Assembly (NCBI GenBank): GCA_958450365.1
Contig: CAUEEP010000517.1
Location: 1-64,000, forward strand
DNA from: Mesorhabditis belari
Taxonomy: Eukaryota > Nematoda > Chromadorea > Rhabditida > Rhabditidae
Length of the DNA: 64,000 nt
Direction: 5' to 3'
Below, piece after piece: positions 1-15,998 of the stretch. The notes under the pieces are model-generated. The model had not been told where the DNA came from. It ran no database searches and saw only the letters and a program-made list of their open reading frames with translations. Within the stretch, counting starts at the first letter, position 1. Each line of letters opens with the position of its first letter. The position numbers and the translations under genes are program-made.

Positions 1-1410
1 ACTGCAACTGCACAAATGGATTTGTGAATGGATGGTGTGCTTCCCTGTCGAAATGCCAACGTTTTCTGCAATAGTCGCTTTCCCAGGGACACGATAACAA
101 TTCCTGCTTCTGAACAAGGGTTAGTTTTGTAAATCTTTGTTAATCTTTGATTGTTAATTCTTGTTTGTCGCTATTTTAGGCTAGGTCGGCGAGATTAAGT
201 TAAATTCATTTCAAAATCAATACTAATTTTTTTATTTTAGACTATAAGAACTGCAACTGCACAAATGGATTTTGTGAATGGATGGTGTGCCCGTCGAAAT
301 GCCAACGTTTTCTGCAATAGTCGATGACACGATAGCAATTTCGCTTTGAACAAGGGTTAATTTTGTAAATCTTTGTTAAGCTTTTGATTAACATCCTTTG
401 ATTGTTAATTTTGTTTATCGTTCTTGTTTAACTCTAGGATTGTTATTTGTTATTATGTTTTTGTTTACGTTCAATGAACGTAGCTAAAACGTCAGGAATT
501 ACCTTAACAAACCACAGCGCTAAACAATTCAATATCAACATAATAATTTGCATTTAAGTTGTCGCTTTAATCTTCATTTGAAGACAAATTCTAGAAAAGC
601 TACATGTCGAAATGCCAACATTTTCGGGTAATAGTCGATGACACGATAGCAATTCCTGTTTGAACAAGGGTTAGTTTTGTAAATCTTTTGTTAAGCTTTT
701 GATTCTTAATTTTGTTTGTCGCTATTTTAGGCTAGGGTCGGCAAGAATAAGTTAAATTCATTTCAAAATCAATACTAATCTTTAAATTTAGGCTATAAGC
801 ACTGCAACTGCACAAATGGATTTGTGAATGGAAGGTGTGCCTGTCGAAATGCCAACATTTTTCTGCAATAGTCGATGACACGATAGCAATTCCTGTTTGA
901 ACAAGGGTTAGTTTTGTAAATCTTGTTAAGCTTTGATTTGTTAATTTTGTTTGTCGCTATTTTAGCTAGGTCGGCAAGATTAAGTCAAATTCATTCCAAA
1001 ATCACTAATTTTTATTTTAGGACTATATGCACTGCAACTGCACAAATGGATTTGTGAATGGAAGGAGTGCCTGTCGAAATGCCAACGTTTTCTGCAATAG
1101 TTAATGATTAACGATAGCAATTGCAATAGTCGATGACACGATAGCAATTCCTGTTTGAACAAGGGTTAGTTTTGTAAATCTTTGTTAATCTTTTGACTGT
1201 TGATTTGTTTGTCGCTATTTTAGCTAGATCAGCGAGATTAAGTTAAATTCATTTCAAAATCAATACTAATTTTTAAATTTAGGGCTATAAGACTGCAACT
1301 GCACAAATGGATTTGTGAATGGAAGGTGTGCCTGTCGAAATGCCAACATTTTCTGCAATAGTCGATGACACGATAGCAATTTCTGCTTGAACAAGGGTTA
1401 ATTTTGTAAA
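1..1410. repeat. Tandem array of a ~240-bp unit
   Basis: Units begin at 1, 250, 801, 1031 and 1292, each with ACTGCAACTGCACAAATGG, followed by GTCGAAATGCCAAC, GATGACACGATAGCAATT and GAACAAGGGTTA. Spacing is about 230-260 bp. The 250-801 interval is longer because it holds a partial extra unit (from about 603) and unrelated sequence. Units end in a T-rich TTTATTTTAG-like tract. No unit has a sustained reading frame. The array starts directly after the stop codon of the galectin gene at 1411, so it forms that gene's 3' flank. It runs off the left window edge, so its full length is unknown. Confidence 0.85.
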
Positions 1411-4400
1411 TCAAGCCACATCTTCTGAGCTAACAAAAAGTGAAAAACATATCGTAAACTCACTTTTCGCGATTGGTTGAGCCGAAATGTCCAAGCGTTG
1501 CCCGAAATTGAGACGAATGTTCCCGTTGAATGGATTCCTCGTACTTTCGGCCTTCAATCCTAGAAAACTTCAGTGTAAATTATGCAATCTAAAGATCTAA
1601 AGTAATCTACAGTAGCTTTTCCCTTAATCGTAATCGAAATTTCAACCAAAATTTACCTAAACAGTCGAAGACTTTGGATTCCGTTCGATGTTGTTGACAA
1701 TGTGGCTTCAGTGGCCTAAAATCGAACTAAGCCAAAATCGAACAAAGCTAAAATCGAACTAAGAAAGAACTAAGAATGAAAATATTCAGAAAAATGTCAA
1801 ACTAATAGATTAATAGTCAAGCTCAAAAATTAGTTAAAGATAATCATTTTTAAATTGTGAATAATTTCAAGAGCCTCCTCACATTCAACAAAGCGTCGCT
1901 GGCTGTGAAGATGCCGATCTCACTGTGGTTTGCGAAAATCTAAAAAAACTTTTCATAAACTGCACAAGTTTAGATCTTTAGATCTTCAGAAGATTAGAAA
2001 TCTTCTAGTATTTTAAATTTCAATCATTTTTATTTCAATCATTTTTATTTCAATTATAATCATGCCGACAAATATTCTTTTACCCTAAAGTCTCGAGTAT
2101 AAGTTCATCCGAGTATAAGTTCTGCCTTAATTTACATTCGCTTTAATTGCTTTGAATTTCTTTTGTTGGGTTTTTTATACATTTTTATTGTTATATAAAC
2201 TTTTATATCATTTTTTTTGGAGCCCGGGATACTACAGGGTGACAGCCTATCACCATTGCTATTTGTTATGTGCATGGATACATCCAGACGATAGTGTTGA
2301 AGAAGACGCTGGAAAGCATCTCTTTCGACCGTCGACGTGGACTTTGGCCGGATGAAGAGGCCAGGAGGGATCCATAAGACTGAGCACCGGAGAGGAGCAG
2401 GGCGGACGCGCCGAGCCACGCCCGGAGCAACAAAGCAACAACAAATAACAGCATAAAATTGCTATAACCCTCAATAAATTTACTTCTATTATTGTTCTTA
2501 AAAAGCAAAAAGTTATGCTGCAGCGGGGTTCGAACCCTCGACACACCGCACCGGAGACAGCCGTCAATTTGCATGCGAAAACCAAATAGAACTTATACTC
2601 GCGACTTTAGGGTACCCAAAATCCTCACCTGAACAAGTCCATCCAAAAATCGGATCCGCAAGTCGAAAACTTCGTTTTTCTAAAAAAAACCATGATATTT
2701 TTAAAAAATTTAATGTACTTTTCTGAATTCTATAGGATTTTTAAATCTTTCCTACAGTTTTTATCTCTTTTTTTTTCTTTGCAAACCTCAAACGGATTCA
2801 CTGAAATCTCGTTGATCAATGTGCCGTTTTTCCTCAACGCTTGATAAGTGGTCGTCGAGTTTTCACCTTAAAAAACAAAAGTTATAAACTTTTTAATAGA
2901 AAATTCCGAAATATTTTAAATATTTAGGTATTATTATACTACGACGAGTTTTTCTGACGGAATTTTTTAAGAGAGTTTTGTCGCCGTGGCTCGAGCTCGA
3001 GAGCTCGAGAGCGCGCTTGTCTACGGCCCACATGACTCGGGTTCGATCCCCCCGTAGTGTCACTTAATTTTGACTTTTTAGACTTTTTTTATTTTAAATA
3101 GCACAACTAAAATATATTCAAAGGTTTTCTAAAGAAGTTTCAGCTTTATTGGTCAAAACACGGCTATGCCCGTACAGGCAGACAGACACTGCTCTTTTGG
3201 TTGTCAACTAAATAAACGGACTTTTTAGAAAAAGTCGATTTCAAAAATGATGGCTGAGCCGAATGAGATTTTCAACAATCATTTTGCAGAGGAAATCTAG
3301 ATATTTTCAATGGTGCAAATGATACTGCTTTGCTCTGCATTTGCTGAGCATTTTGCTGAGCATTTCAACATTTGTAAAACCAATTTTTAGTTTCAAAAGT
3401 CGAGTTATTTCGTTGATAACGATTTGGTTAAGGAAAAAGTTCTGACTCAGCTGCGAAAAGTTCAATTTGTTTGGTTTTTCTGCTGGTTTTTCGCGCTTAT
3501 AGTGTTGTACCAATGTTAATCTTTGTATTCTAGATGTGTTTCCAAGAAAAAGAGTTTCGAGTTTTCATCGGCTATTGTTGGAAACGGAAACTTTCAACAA
3601 GAGATGCCGTGGAAGAGATTTGCGATGGATTTGCTGTAGGTGAAGGAGCTGCAAGTCAATGAAAAAGTTTCAAGATGGTACAGGTGCTTTGATTCCGGTG
3701 ACACGAGCCTTGAAGACTTACCGCGTTTCGGTCGACCGCTAAAGTTAGATGATGGTGACTTGCATTTCCTGAAAGGTCGCCGATTCGAGTCATTTGAAGA
3801 AGTTGAAGAAGCTTGCCAAGAGTTCTTTGATTCGAAACCGAAGGAGTGATGTACTTCGACCAGATCCGAAAGCTTGCAGATCGATTGCAGAAAGTCGTAG
3901 ATAATCATGGGTGTAAGGGTGAAGATTGAGCTCATTTTTGGCCATAAGTCGAACTGATTCACGAGCGATCCCCGTCTGTCGAGCGATCTTTCTCATTGAG
4001 GCCTGTGGATTTCGGACCACGCGCTTCTGAATCACTTTGCGATTTCTGGAGCTATTGACTGTTCTTTTTCTGCCTCTTCCTGGACGATCTCCATCGTTGC
4101 CAAGCTCCTTGTATCGCTTAATCGCTTTTGAGACGAGCTGATGAAAAACACGTAGCAACCGCGCGGTTGCACTCACCTTGACGCTGAAGCTCCAGAATGG
4201 TAGATCCCTTGTTTGTCATCCTACAAGAAATTGAATAGACCTTGACGATGAAGCTCCAGAATGGCAGATCCCTTGTTTGTCCTCCTATAAAAAAATGAAC
4301 AGACTTGAAACAAAGTAAAACAACAAAGAAACTAAAAAAAAAAACAATCACAGAGAGTAGGTTAAAAATAAATTTGTCTCCCAAAATTGAAACTTTGAGG

Positions 4401-6833
4401 ATTTTAGGTTGCCGAAAATCCCGCAACGTTATTTCTGGTCACCCTGTAATAATAACTGTTTTGAAAGCGCGCATGAAAATTTGAATTTTTCGCAGCTGAG
4501 TCAGGATTTTTTCCTCAGTAATAAATAGATTGAATTCGTCAAAATTCTACCCGTTCCATTGCTGAAAAGTGCGCAAATCTTCAGCCTCACATCAACATCC
4601 TGGGTGAGCGAGAAGCAGAAACTGAAATGAAATTTTGTTATGGCTTTAAATTTGTTTTTGTATTCACTGTTTGCATAGAATTTTTGGATAAATTTTCGAT
4701 GTATATGTCGTAGCCGTTTACGAAATTCATCCGCTAACGAATGAGGGCATTTCTGGGCATCCAATCAAAAAGTCGCCCACATAAAAAATGTTCATAATAC
4801 ATATATTTTATAATAAATTTTTGAAATTAGCTCATTTGGTTCAGTAGAAAAATTTTTTGAGCCCCAAAGTTTAGGTTCAAAAATGGCTATAAAAATTTTC
4901 TACTCAGCCAAAAAACTTGCCTAATAGCTCATTTTGTAGCCAATTTGATGTAGTTTCTTAAAGTAAAGCCATCTAAAACAATTTTTCGTTGAAAGTAGGA
5001 GAAAGAGGGCGAGGAACAAATTCAGGGCAATTCTCAAATGTGAAAACAGCGACCGAGTTCAACTGAAGTCGTTCCTCGCCCTCTTTCTCCTAGCTTTGAA
5101 AAACAAATGTTCAATGTAGCTTTACTCTAAGAAACTACATCAAATTGGCTACAAAATGAGCTATTAGGCAAGTTTTTTGGCTGAGTAGAAAATTTTTTAT
5201 AGCCATTTTTGAACCTAAACTTTGGGGGCTCAAAAAAATTTTCTACTGAACCAAATGAGCTAATTTCAAAAATTTATTATAAAATATATGTATTATGAAC
5301 ATTTTTATGTGGGTGACTTTTTGATTGGATACCCGGAAATACCTCTCATTCGTTAGCGGCTGAATTTCGTAAACGGCTACGACATATAAACCTAGAGCTT
5401 CTCACTCACTCGGTTGCGCTTTTGCTAACATTTCCGTAAATGTGATAGTATTGACCGATTTGCAATGGATCACCCAAAGGGATCTTCAATGGAAAGAGGC
5501 TCGATGGGACGGTCTGAAATAAATAAAATAATTGAGCTCAATAAAGGAAAATGTTTTGAATTTGTGAAATTAGTATCATTTTTAGCTCTAACTTGCCTGG
5601 AAAATCGACTATTTAAATATTACGCCCATTTTTCCCGCTAAAGTTCTAGTTTTCAACAAAAATATCTAGAAATGATCTCCTAAACCCACCAAATTCTGCT
5701 CGCCAAAAAACGGCAAATCTTCGTTGTTTTTGTTGTTGAATAAACCGCCAAATATCGCGGTTAGCACCACTAAAATAAAGTTAGTTGGGCTCTTTCAATG
5801 AATTGTGGTCTTCTGAAAGTATCGTGGTCTTTAAAAGTATCCTGGTCTTCTGAAAGTATCGTGGTCTTTTAAAAGAAAGCCTCTGTGTCGTGGCCACTTC
5901 AGGGAGCCGACATTTGGTGACATCACACAGAATTCCTCGTGGTCTCAACAGGATATCGTCAAGTTGACAAGGATGTCTGTCTTGGCTGTATGTGAAGGCC
6001 AGCTTTACAGGTATTTGCGTGTCTATGGAAACGCAAGGTGTGCCAAGCCTTGCGTTTTGTTGGGATGCTAAAATTGTTGTTCTTACGATTGTTCTTTAAA
6101 TTCTGATTCAATGTGCACGTGGAACTTAATAAAATGCGTTAAAAAGACTTTTTTGGTAAAAAAAGAAACAAAACAAGAAATTGCAAAAGACCACGAAACT
6201 TTTAAAAGACCATGAAACTTTTAAAAGACCACGGTTCTTTTAAAAGACCACGGTTCTTTTAAAAGACCACGGTTCTTTTAAAAGACCACGATTCAGGAAA
6301 AGAGTCGTTAGTTGTTAAGTAAAGTTAGTTAGTTAAGTGCACCAGAACACTGACTGAAAGCGACAATCCAGCAGCATCCCTGTCGTCGACCTTGATCAAA
6401 AGCGCCACATCGATAGCGAAGGCGGCTAAAGTTTGACTCGTTTAGAGGATTCCTGGGGAAACTCTTGGTGCCCATTCAGTGTAATTCTCAAGCAATAAAG
6501 CTTCGTGATCTTTACAGCATTTATCGTTTTATCAACTCCATTGTACACAGATCGCAAAGGTTCTTTTTAAGAAAAGGAAGCTCAGAATTTACTCAGGAAG
6601 CCCTGAGTAAAATTAAAGAAAAATCGACTTTACAAGAAACTTGTAAAGTCGATTTTTCTTTAATAAAATTGCTATTTTTCAGATTTTTAAGATTTCTAAT
6701 TTAATTTAATAAGATTTTGTATTAAAATTTATTAAAATTAAAATAGAACAACAATTAACCTGAAACATCCCTCTTTTTCCTCTCGAACATCATCAACCGG
6801 TGGCTCGGTTCTTTTCACCGCCGTGTAGTCCAT
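1411..6833 (-). CDS. Galectin-like protein, 10 exons, transposon-filled introns
   Basis: Exons on the minus strand, 5' to 3': 6767-6833, 6355-6425, 5410-5513, 4551-4621, 2787-2866, 2629-2679, 1883-1939, 1657-1715, 1464-1559, 1411-1429. They sum to 675 nt with matching phases, giving 224 residues and TGA. The middle reads as one galactoside-binding lectin domain: PLGDPLQIGQYYHIYGNV, then FCFSLTQDVDVRLKI, then NPFEKNEVFDLRIRFLDG, then QIFANHSEIGIF, closing with IQSLRLF. Galectins are cytosolic or unconventionally secreted beta-galactoside binders. No signal peptide is visible, as is usual for them. The classical sugar-contact motif (HxNPR...WGxE) is not recognisable here: CALFSNGTG and KNGTLINEIS occupy its place. 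Sugar binding may therefore be lost or altered. The first two exons are the least certain: the exon 1 donor GGAT/gtttca is weak and was chosen for phase. Introns of 840, 788, 1684 and 689 nt hold mobile elements; the rest are about 95 to 170 nt or shorter. Confidence 0.72.
2093..2612. mobile_element. 520-bp MITE, family 1, copy 1 (TA target duplication)
   Basis: Terminal inverted repeats CCCTAAAGT(C/T)..CGAGTATAAGTTC are flanked by TA at 2091-2092 and 2613-2614, as for Tc1/mariner elements. A near-identical copy in opposite orientation is at 41971-42491. The interior has no transposase frame. It contains the Pol III B-box-like GGTTCGAACCC and, separately, a TGGCTC-type A-box-like stretch. It lies inside the sixth galectin intron and accounts for most of that intron's length. 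Confidence 0.85.
2984..3066 (+). other. tRNA-like / SINE-head sequence
   Basis: GTCGCCGTGGCTCGAG resembles a tRNA A box. CTCGGGTTCGATCCCC about 50 nt later matches a B box. The T-stem and acceptor stem do not pair properly and CTCGAG is repeated, so this looks like a degenerate tRNA-derived repeat. It lies in the fourth galectin intron. Confidence 0.4.
3540..3927 (+). pseudogene. Mariner transposase remnant: helix-turn-helix joined to C-terminus
   Basis: Conceptual translation shows the mariner/SETMAR DNA-binding region (FRVFIGYCW..TRDAVEEIC, then VSRWYRCFDSGDTSLEDLPR, then FGRP). It passes almost directly into the family's C-terminal signature (RFESFEEVEEACQEFFDSKP, then YFDQIRKLADRLQKV). 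The DDD catalytic core that normally lies between them, about 200 residues, is absent. One frame change occurs after DSKPKE near 3845 and another near 3655. It cannot encode an active transposase but keeps the DNA-binding part. Confidence 0.7.
3905..4219 (-). pseudogene. Tc1-like transposase N-terminal remnant
   Basis: Minus strand: MTNKGSTILELQRQGE, a one-base frameshift near 4135, then VSKAIKRYKELG, DRPGRGRKRTV and NPQASMRKIARQTGIARES, ending LNLHPY. This is the N-terminal helix-turn-helix region typical of nematode Tc1/mariner-like transposases, with its GRPR-like linker. It stops where the oppositely oriented mariner remnant begins, and no DDE domain follows. The segment coding its first residues is repeated once as a ~58-bp direct repeat (about 4176-4233 and 4237-4293). 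Confidence 0.65.
4698..5391. mobile_element. Foldback element with ~320-bp arms
   Basis: The left arm (about 4698-5018) is matched in inverted orientation by the right arm (about 5071-5391). Matching blocks include ATGTCGTAGCCGTTTACGAA, CCAATCAAAAAGTC, TTTGGTTCAGTAGAAAA and GGAGAAAGAGGGCGAGGAA. The loop is about 50 nt. No ORF is present. It fills almost the whole third galectin intron (4622-5409). Confidence 0.85.
5795..6305. mobile_element. Element with inverted subterminal GTGGTCTTTTAAAAG repeats
   Basis: The left side carries CGTGGTCTTTTAAAAG-type units (about 5808-5880). The right side carries the reverse complement, CTTTTAAAAGACCACGG, repeated five or six times (about 6185-6295). The centre has no coding frame. 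Inverted clusters of short repeats at both ends are typical of foldback elements. It lies in the second galectin intron. Confidence 0.6.
6613..6663. repeat. Perfect 24-bp inverted repeat, 3-nt loop
   Basis: TTAAAGAAAAATCGACTTTA.. at 6613-6636 and its exact complement at 6640-6663 are separated by AAA. A second small palindrome (TTACTCAGGAAGCCCTGAGTAA) is just upstream. It lies in the first galectin intron. Transcripts from either strand would form a strong hairpin. Confidence 0.9.
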
Positions 6834-9058
6834 GTTTTTTCAACAAAATTGGCTTTTCTTCTTTATTAGATAATAAGAATTCTTAGATTAAACAGATTTT
6901 CGAAAAAATATTAGAACATCTTTGTGAGATAAACTAAAAAAAAATCTCGATTTTCAATGCTCATCCAAAAAAAAGCGCTGAGCGATGAGCGAAAAAAAGC
7001 ACTTACTCAAATGAGTCAAAAAAAAGCACTTTCTTATTGTTAAGCTGAAATCTTTGGGTTTAAATTCGCAAATTTGCACATTTCCCGTCAATTTTACTTG
7101 CAACAAAATGAAAATTGATTGAAAAGAGCAAAAATTCTGACGTGAAAAGTCAATTCTATTGGATTTCTTTTTTTCTTTCATCAATTATTGAATAAAATTC
7201 GATTATTTATTGTTTAAAAAGAAGAAAAATATTGGAACAGTAATGGAGCCATCTTGGAACCATATTGGAACCAGATTGGAACCATATTGGAACCATTTTA
7301 CATCCAACATGAGTAAAAATATTCAATAAAATGCCTTCAAGAATATGTGCAAAATCGGGAAATTCAATTGAACAATTTTCACTTACAAAATATTAGTAGT
7401 ATTAGCGAAGCAAAATATTTGAGTAGTATTAGGAAGGGTTTGGACTAAGCTCCCCGTCTGGTATCTTCTCGTCTGTAGGAAAATTCAAAGTATCTTTAGA
7501 GTAACGGATTAGATCTTATGTCAAATCGTATGCCATTGCAAATCTGCCCTATATTTAACCTTTTTGTACCTGTGTTTCCTAACTGCAGTCTTACTGGACT
7601 GGACTTACTGGACTGGACTTACTGGACTGGACTTACTGGACTGGACTTACTGGACTGGACTTACTGGACTGGACTTACTGGACTGGACTTACTGGACTAT
7701 TTTCATTCTTACTGGACTTAGGCAACTCGGGTGGGATGTAATTGTTGAATAGGGTGGCGGCGATTGTTAAAGAGGTCCGGGTAGCGCCCCCCATGGTACA
7801 AGAATCGTCCCCTCACCGTCAAATTTCAATGGGTGAAGAACAAGTGAAGAGTAAGAACGATAAGAGAAACACAATTGTTAGAAAAGCTATAATGAGATAA
7901 CAACTCTAATAAAACTACAAAATATGCTTTTGATAGCAAAAAGAACAGCTTGCTATCAGAATTTGAAATCGAGAAAACGTTCAAAAACGTTAAAAAACGT
8001 CAAAAAGATAACCATAAAACATAAGCAAACTATAATCAAGCAGAAAGCTCAAAAAATTTCTTTTAATAGCAACAAGAAAAGCCGTGGATAAAAGCCTGAT
8101 TCCTTTCCTTTTCTCTCTTGAGTCCACATATCGATTTGCGCCATTTTTCCCCTTTTCCCCTCGTTTTTTTCTTCTTTTCTTTCATTTTTCGCTCTTTTTC
8201 CTGATGCTATTCTTTACCTTTTTCTCTATTTTGACCTCGTAAACACAGAACAACCTTCATTCAAATCATTAAGTCTTTTTTGAAAGTTCAATTAACTTTT
8301 TGAGTTTCTTATCTTTTGAACACTGAAATTTCCGATTCCCTCCACGCCATTTCGTCGAAAATTTTATTTGACTGTTAGCGTTTGATTTGACTTTCCAATA
8401 CAAGTTGCTCAATGGTTTGGTTGAGCTGTTAATAAGTTACAATTAGGTTTAGGCGAACAATGAGGCGAACAATGAACGAATAACTGCTTGAAAGGCACAA
8501 ACAATGGTCACAGAAAGCATTTCAACAGGGATCATCCAGATCTGTGAACATTCATTAAAGGACTTGGAGGATTTCAACAGAAGATTGACAACAAGATGGC
8601 ATCAAGTCAAGATATCTTGCCTTGTCAAGGAGAAACTTTAATATTTATAATTTCTATCAAATTTACTGTGAGAAATAATAAATTCAAATAGCTGTTTTCT
8701 TTTTTTAAAAAAGAAAACTTCATTATAGTCAAGAAGAAAGTAGAAGAAACTCTTATAGAACTTTAAAAACTAATTTCCGCAGCCAATTATTGAATTCTCA
8801 ATCATTTACTGAAAGAATTTGATCAAAAGAAAGAGAATAATCAACTTTTAAGCGCACTTTATGCCTACAAAATTTACAAAAGAACTCAATTAAAAAGTTT
8901 ACACGAGAAATCAATTGATCTAGCGATATAAACTACTAAAAAAACTATAAAATCCATAAAATCTATAAAATAACAAACGCAAATTTCTAGAAATGGAGAA
9001 AGTTTCTAGAAACTGAATTGTACAATTGTATTATCAAATCTCAAAATCGATCTCGTTT
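6834..9058. other. Intergenic region between galectin and 7TM receptor genes
   Basis: AT-rich DNA without a supported gene, upstream of the galectin start (6833) and downstream of the receptor stop (9059). It holds the 14-bp repeat at 7590-7700 and a short ATTGGAACCAT repeat (7240-7295) related to the array at 11936-12170. The galectin promoter should lie here, but I see no clear element. Confidence 0.6.
7590..7700. repeat. 14-bp tandem repeat TTACTGGACTGGAC
   Basis: About eight near-perfect copies. Open frames through it (GLDLLDWTYW-like) are artefacts of the repeat, since the unit lacks stops in two frames. Confidence 0.9.
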
Positions 9059-14345
<5,287 letters not shown>

Positions 14346-14398
14346 TTTTTCTAAAAAAAAGTTCTTTTTACTCGAAAACAATTGAGAAGAGATTTGGG

Positions 14399-14927
14399 AA
14401 GTGGGACAAATGCGACCTTTTTTTTGCGCACCCGGACATTTGCGCACCTTTTTTTCCGCACTTAGCCTATTAGCGCACCTTTTTTCGCGTTTTAAAAAAG
14501 GTCTAAAAAGCTAATATTAACCAATTTCTATTCCAATTTCTATTCCTTTCTATTCTATTTCTATTTCTATTTCTATTTTTCTAGGTAATTTTAGGGCGTA
14601 GAATCGAAATTTTGACATGTCAGAGCTTGTGGAAACAAACAAACAAACAAACAAGAGTTATACAAAGAGAAAAATCGACAACTTTCTGTAATTTGATCTA
14701 GCCGTTTTGTCTTTCAAATTGGTTCCACACGCTCTGTTATGTCAAAATTTGAATTCGACACCCTAAAATTACCTAGAAAAACAACTTTTGGAATAGAAAT
14801 TGGTTAATATTAGCTTTTTAGAGCTTTTTTAAAACGCGAAAAAAGGTGCGCTAATGGGCAAGGTGCGGAAAAAAGGTGCGCAAATGTCCGGGTGCGCAAA
14901 AAAAAAAGGTCGCATTTGTCCCACTCC
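14399..14927. mobile_element. Foldback element, ~240-bp arms
   Basis: The left end GTGGGACAAATGCGACCTTTTTTTT.GCGCACC is repeated inverted at the right end (GGTGCGC..AAAGGTCGCATTTGTCCCAC). Inner matches CCAATTTCTATTCC, CTAGGTAATTTTAGGG and TTTTGACAT..CAGAGC also pair. The centre is near 14665. It sits just upstream of the receptor start codon (14345), where a promoter would be expected. Confidence 0.8.
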
Positions 14928-15998
14928 CGAGATTTGCATTTGAATGAGGGTTATGGTATTTTAAAATATTCAAAAGAAACGAAATTTTCATTTAAAACGG
15001 CTATACTATATTTGAGACATTTCCAAATTTTTCCAAAGACAAAAATTTTCCCAAAAAAAAAGATTTCAAAGTATTCATTGGAGATTTTAAAAACGAATTT
15101 CATTTCTCCAAAAAAAAAGCTACGTGAATTTAAACAACCAAATTTCTCTGATTGTTCACCCACTCATATCAAACAAAAGCAAAAACTTGGTCAGCGTCTA
15201 AAACTAATTATTTTTCAACTATTCACAAGAAATCACCTCAGGTACCTCAGCCAGTCAAATTTCAAATTTCCCAAAGGAAAACAAAGAAAAAAAGTGAATG
15301 GGGTGATCAAAAATGAAAATGAAAAAAGGATAAAATGAAACGAATGAGCTCCAGGCAATTTTGCGCAATAATTTCATTTCTGATAAGCTTTCGATAATGC
15401 ATTTTGTCGTTTGTTTTGCTCAATGTCTAAAAGAAATTGAGAAACTTTGCCAAACAGACAAAAAAAACCTAGGAAAAGTTATAATAGACAGCTTTTTATC
15501 GTTTTATCCTATCCTCTAGAGAATTTTCGTAGTTATTAACTTATTATAAATTTTCAAGAAAAGTGATTCAAACTAATCACTTCATATTGTTTGATCTTTT
15601 ATAAATTCTTCACTGGCCAAAGATTCTTTTGAATCCCTCATTAATATTGTTTATTCCAGAAAATATAGAAAACCAAAACCAAAAAATGCCAAAAAACAAA
15701 TGATAAAATCATTGTTCAACGTTCAGATTTCGGATTCCATGTCGGTGTCGCTGGTATCACTTCCCATTGTCATTGCGGGACGATCGGAGACGATTGAACT
15801 AAAAGAAACTATGATCAAGTAAACGATTGATTCACATAAGAAATGCGAAAATTGTAATTCATATTATGGTGATCTAGTCGCTGCGCTACTGTCAGGGGAT
15901 CTAGTCACTGAACGTATCAACATCAGCTATCATTCTTAGTTCTAGTCCAAATGGCTATTACAGTAACACCCAATTAAATAAAACTTCATCAAAAAAAT
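14928..15998. other. Intergenic, AT-rich
   Basis: A 148-codon open frame at 14892-15338 is Lys/Phe/Ile-rich, starts inside the foldback and shows no domain, so I do not call it. Nothing else is recognisable before the stop codon of the next gene at 15999. Confidence 0.5.

Larger units (their letters stand above)
3431..4515. mobile_element. Mariner-type element with 35-bp TIRs, chimeric interior
   Basis: The 35-bp ends 3431-3465 and 4481-4515 are inverted copies differing at three positions, with CAGCTGAGTCAG as the shared core. Inside, a plus-strand mariner/SETMAR-type transposase remnant (to about 3927) meets a minus-strand remnant of a different Tc1-like transposase (about 3905-4219). A TIR-like CAGGGTGACCAGAAAT (reverse complement at about 4430-4446) belongs to the second element. 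The unit is 1085 bp and sits in the fourth galectin intron. The likely history is insertion of one element into another followed by deletion, or aberrant repair copying. Confidence 0.75.

Noticed and set aside
2132..2585. Three overlapping 95-108 codon frames, also seen at 41998-42442
   Set aside because: They lie in the family-1 MITE. The same DNA is open in several frames and neither resembles a protein family.
14892..15338. 148-codon frame
   Set aside because: Lys/Phe/Ile-rich, begins inside a foldback arm, no homology pattern, no splice partners.
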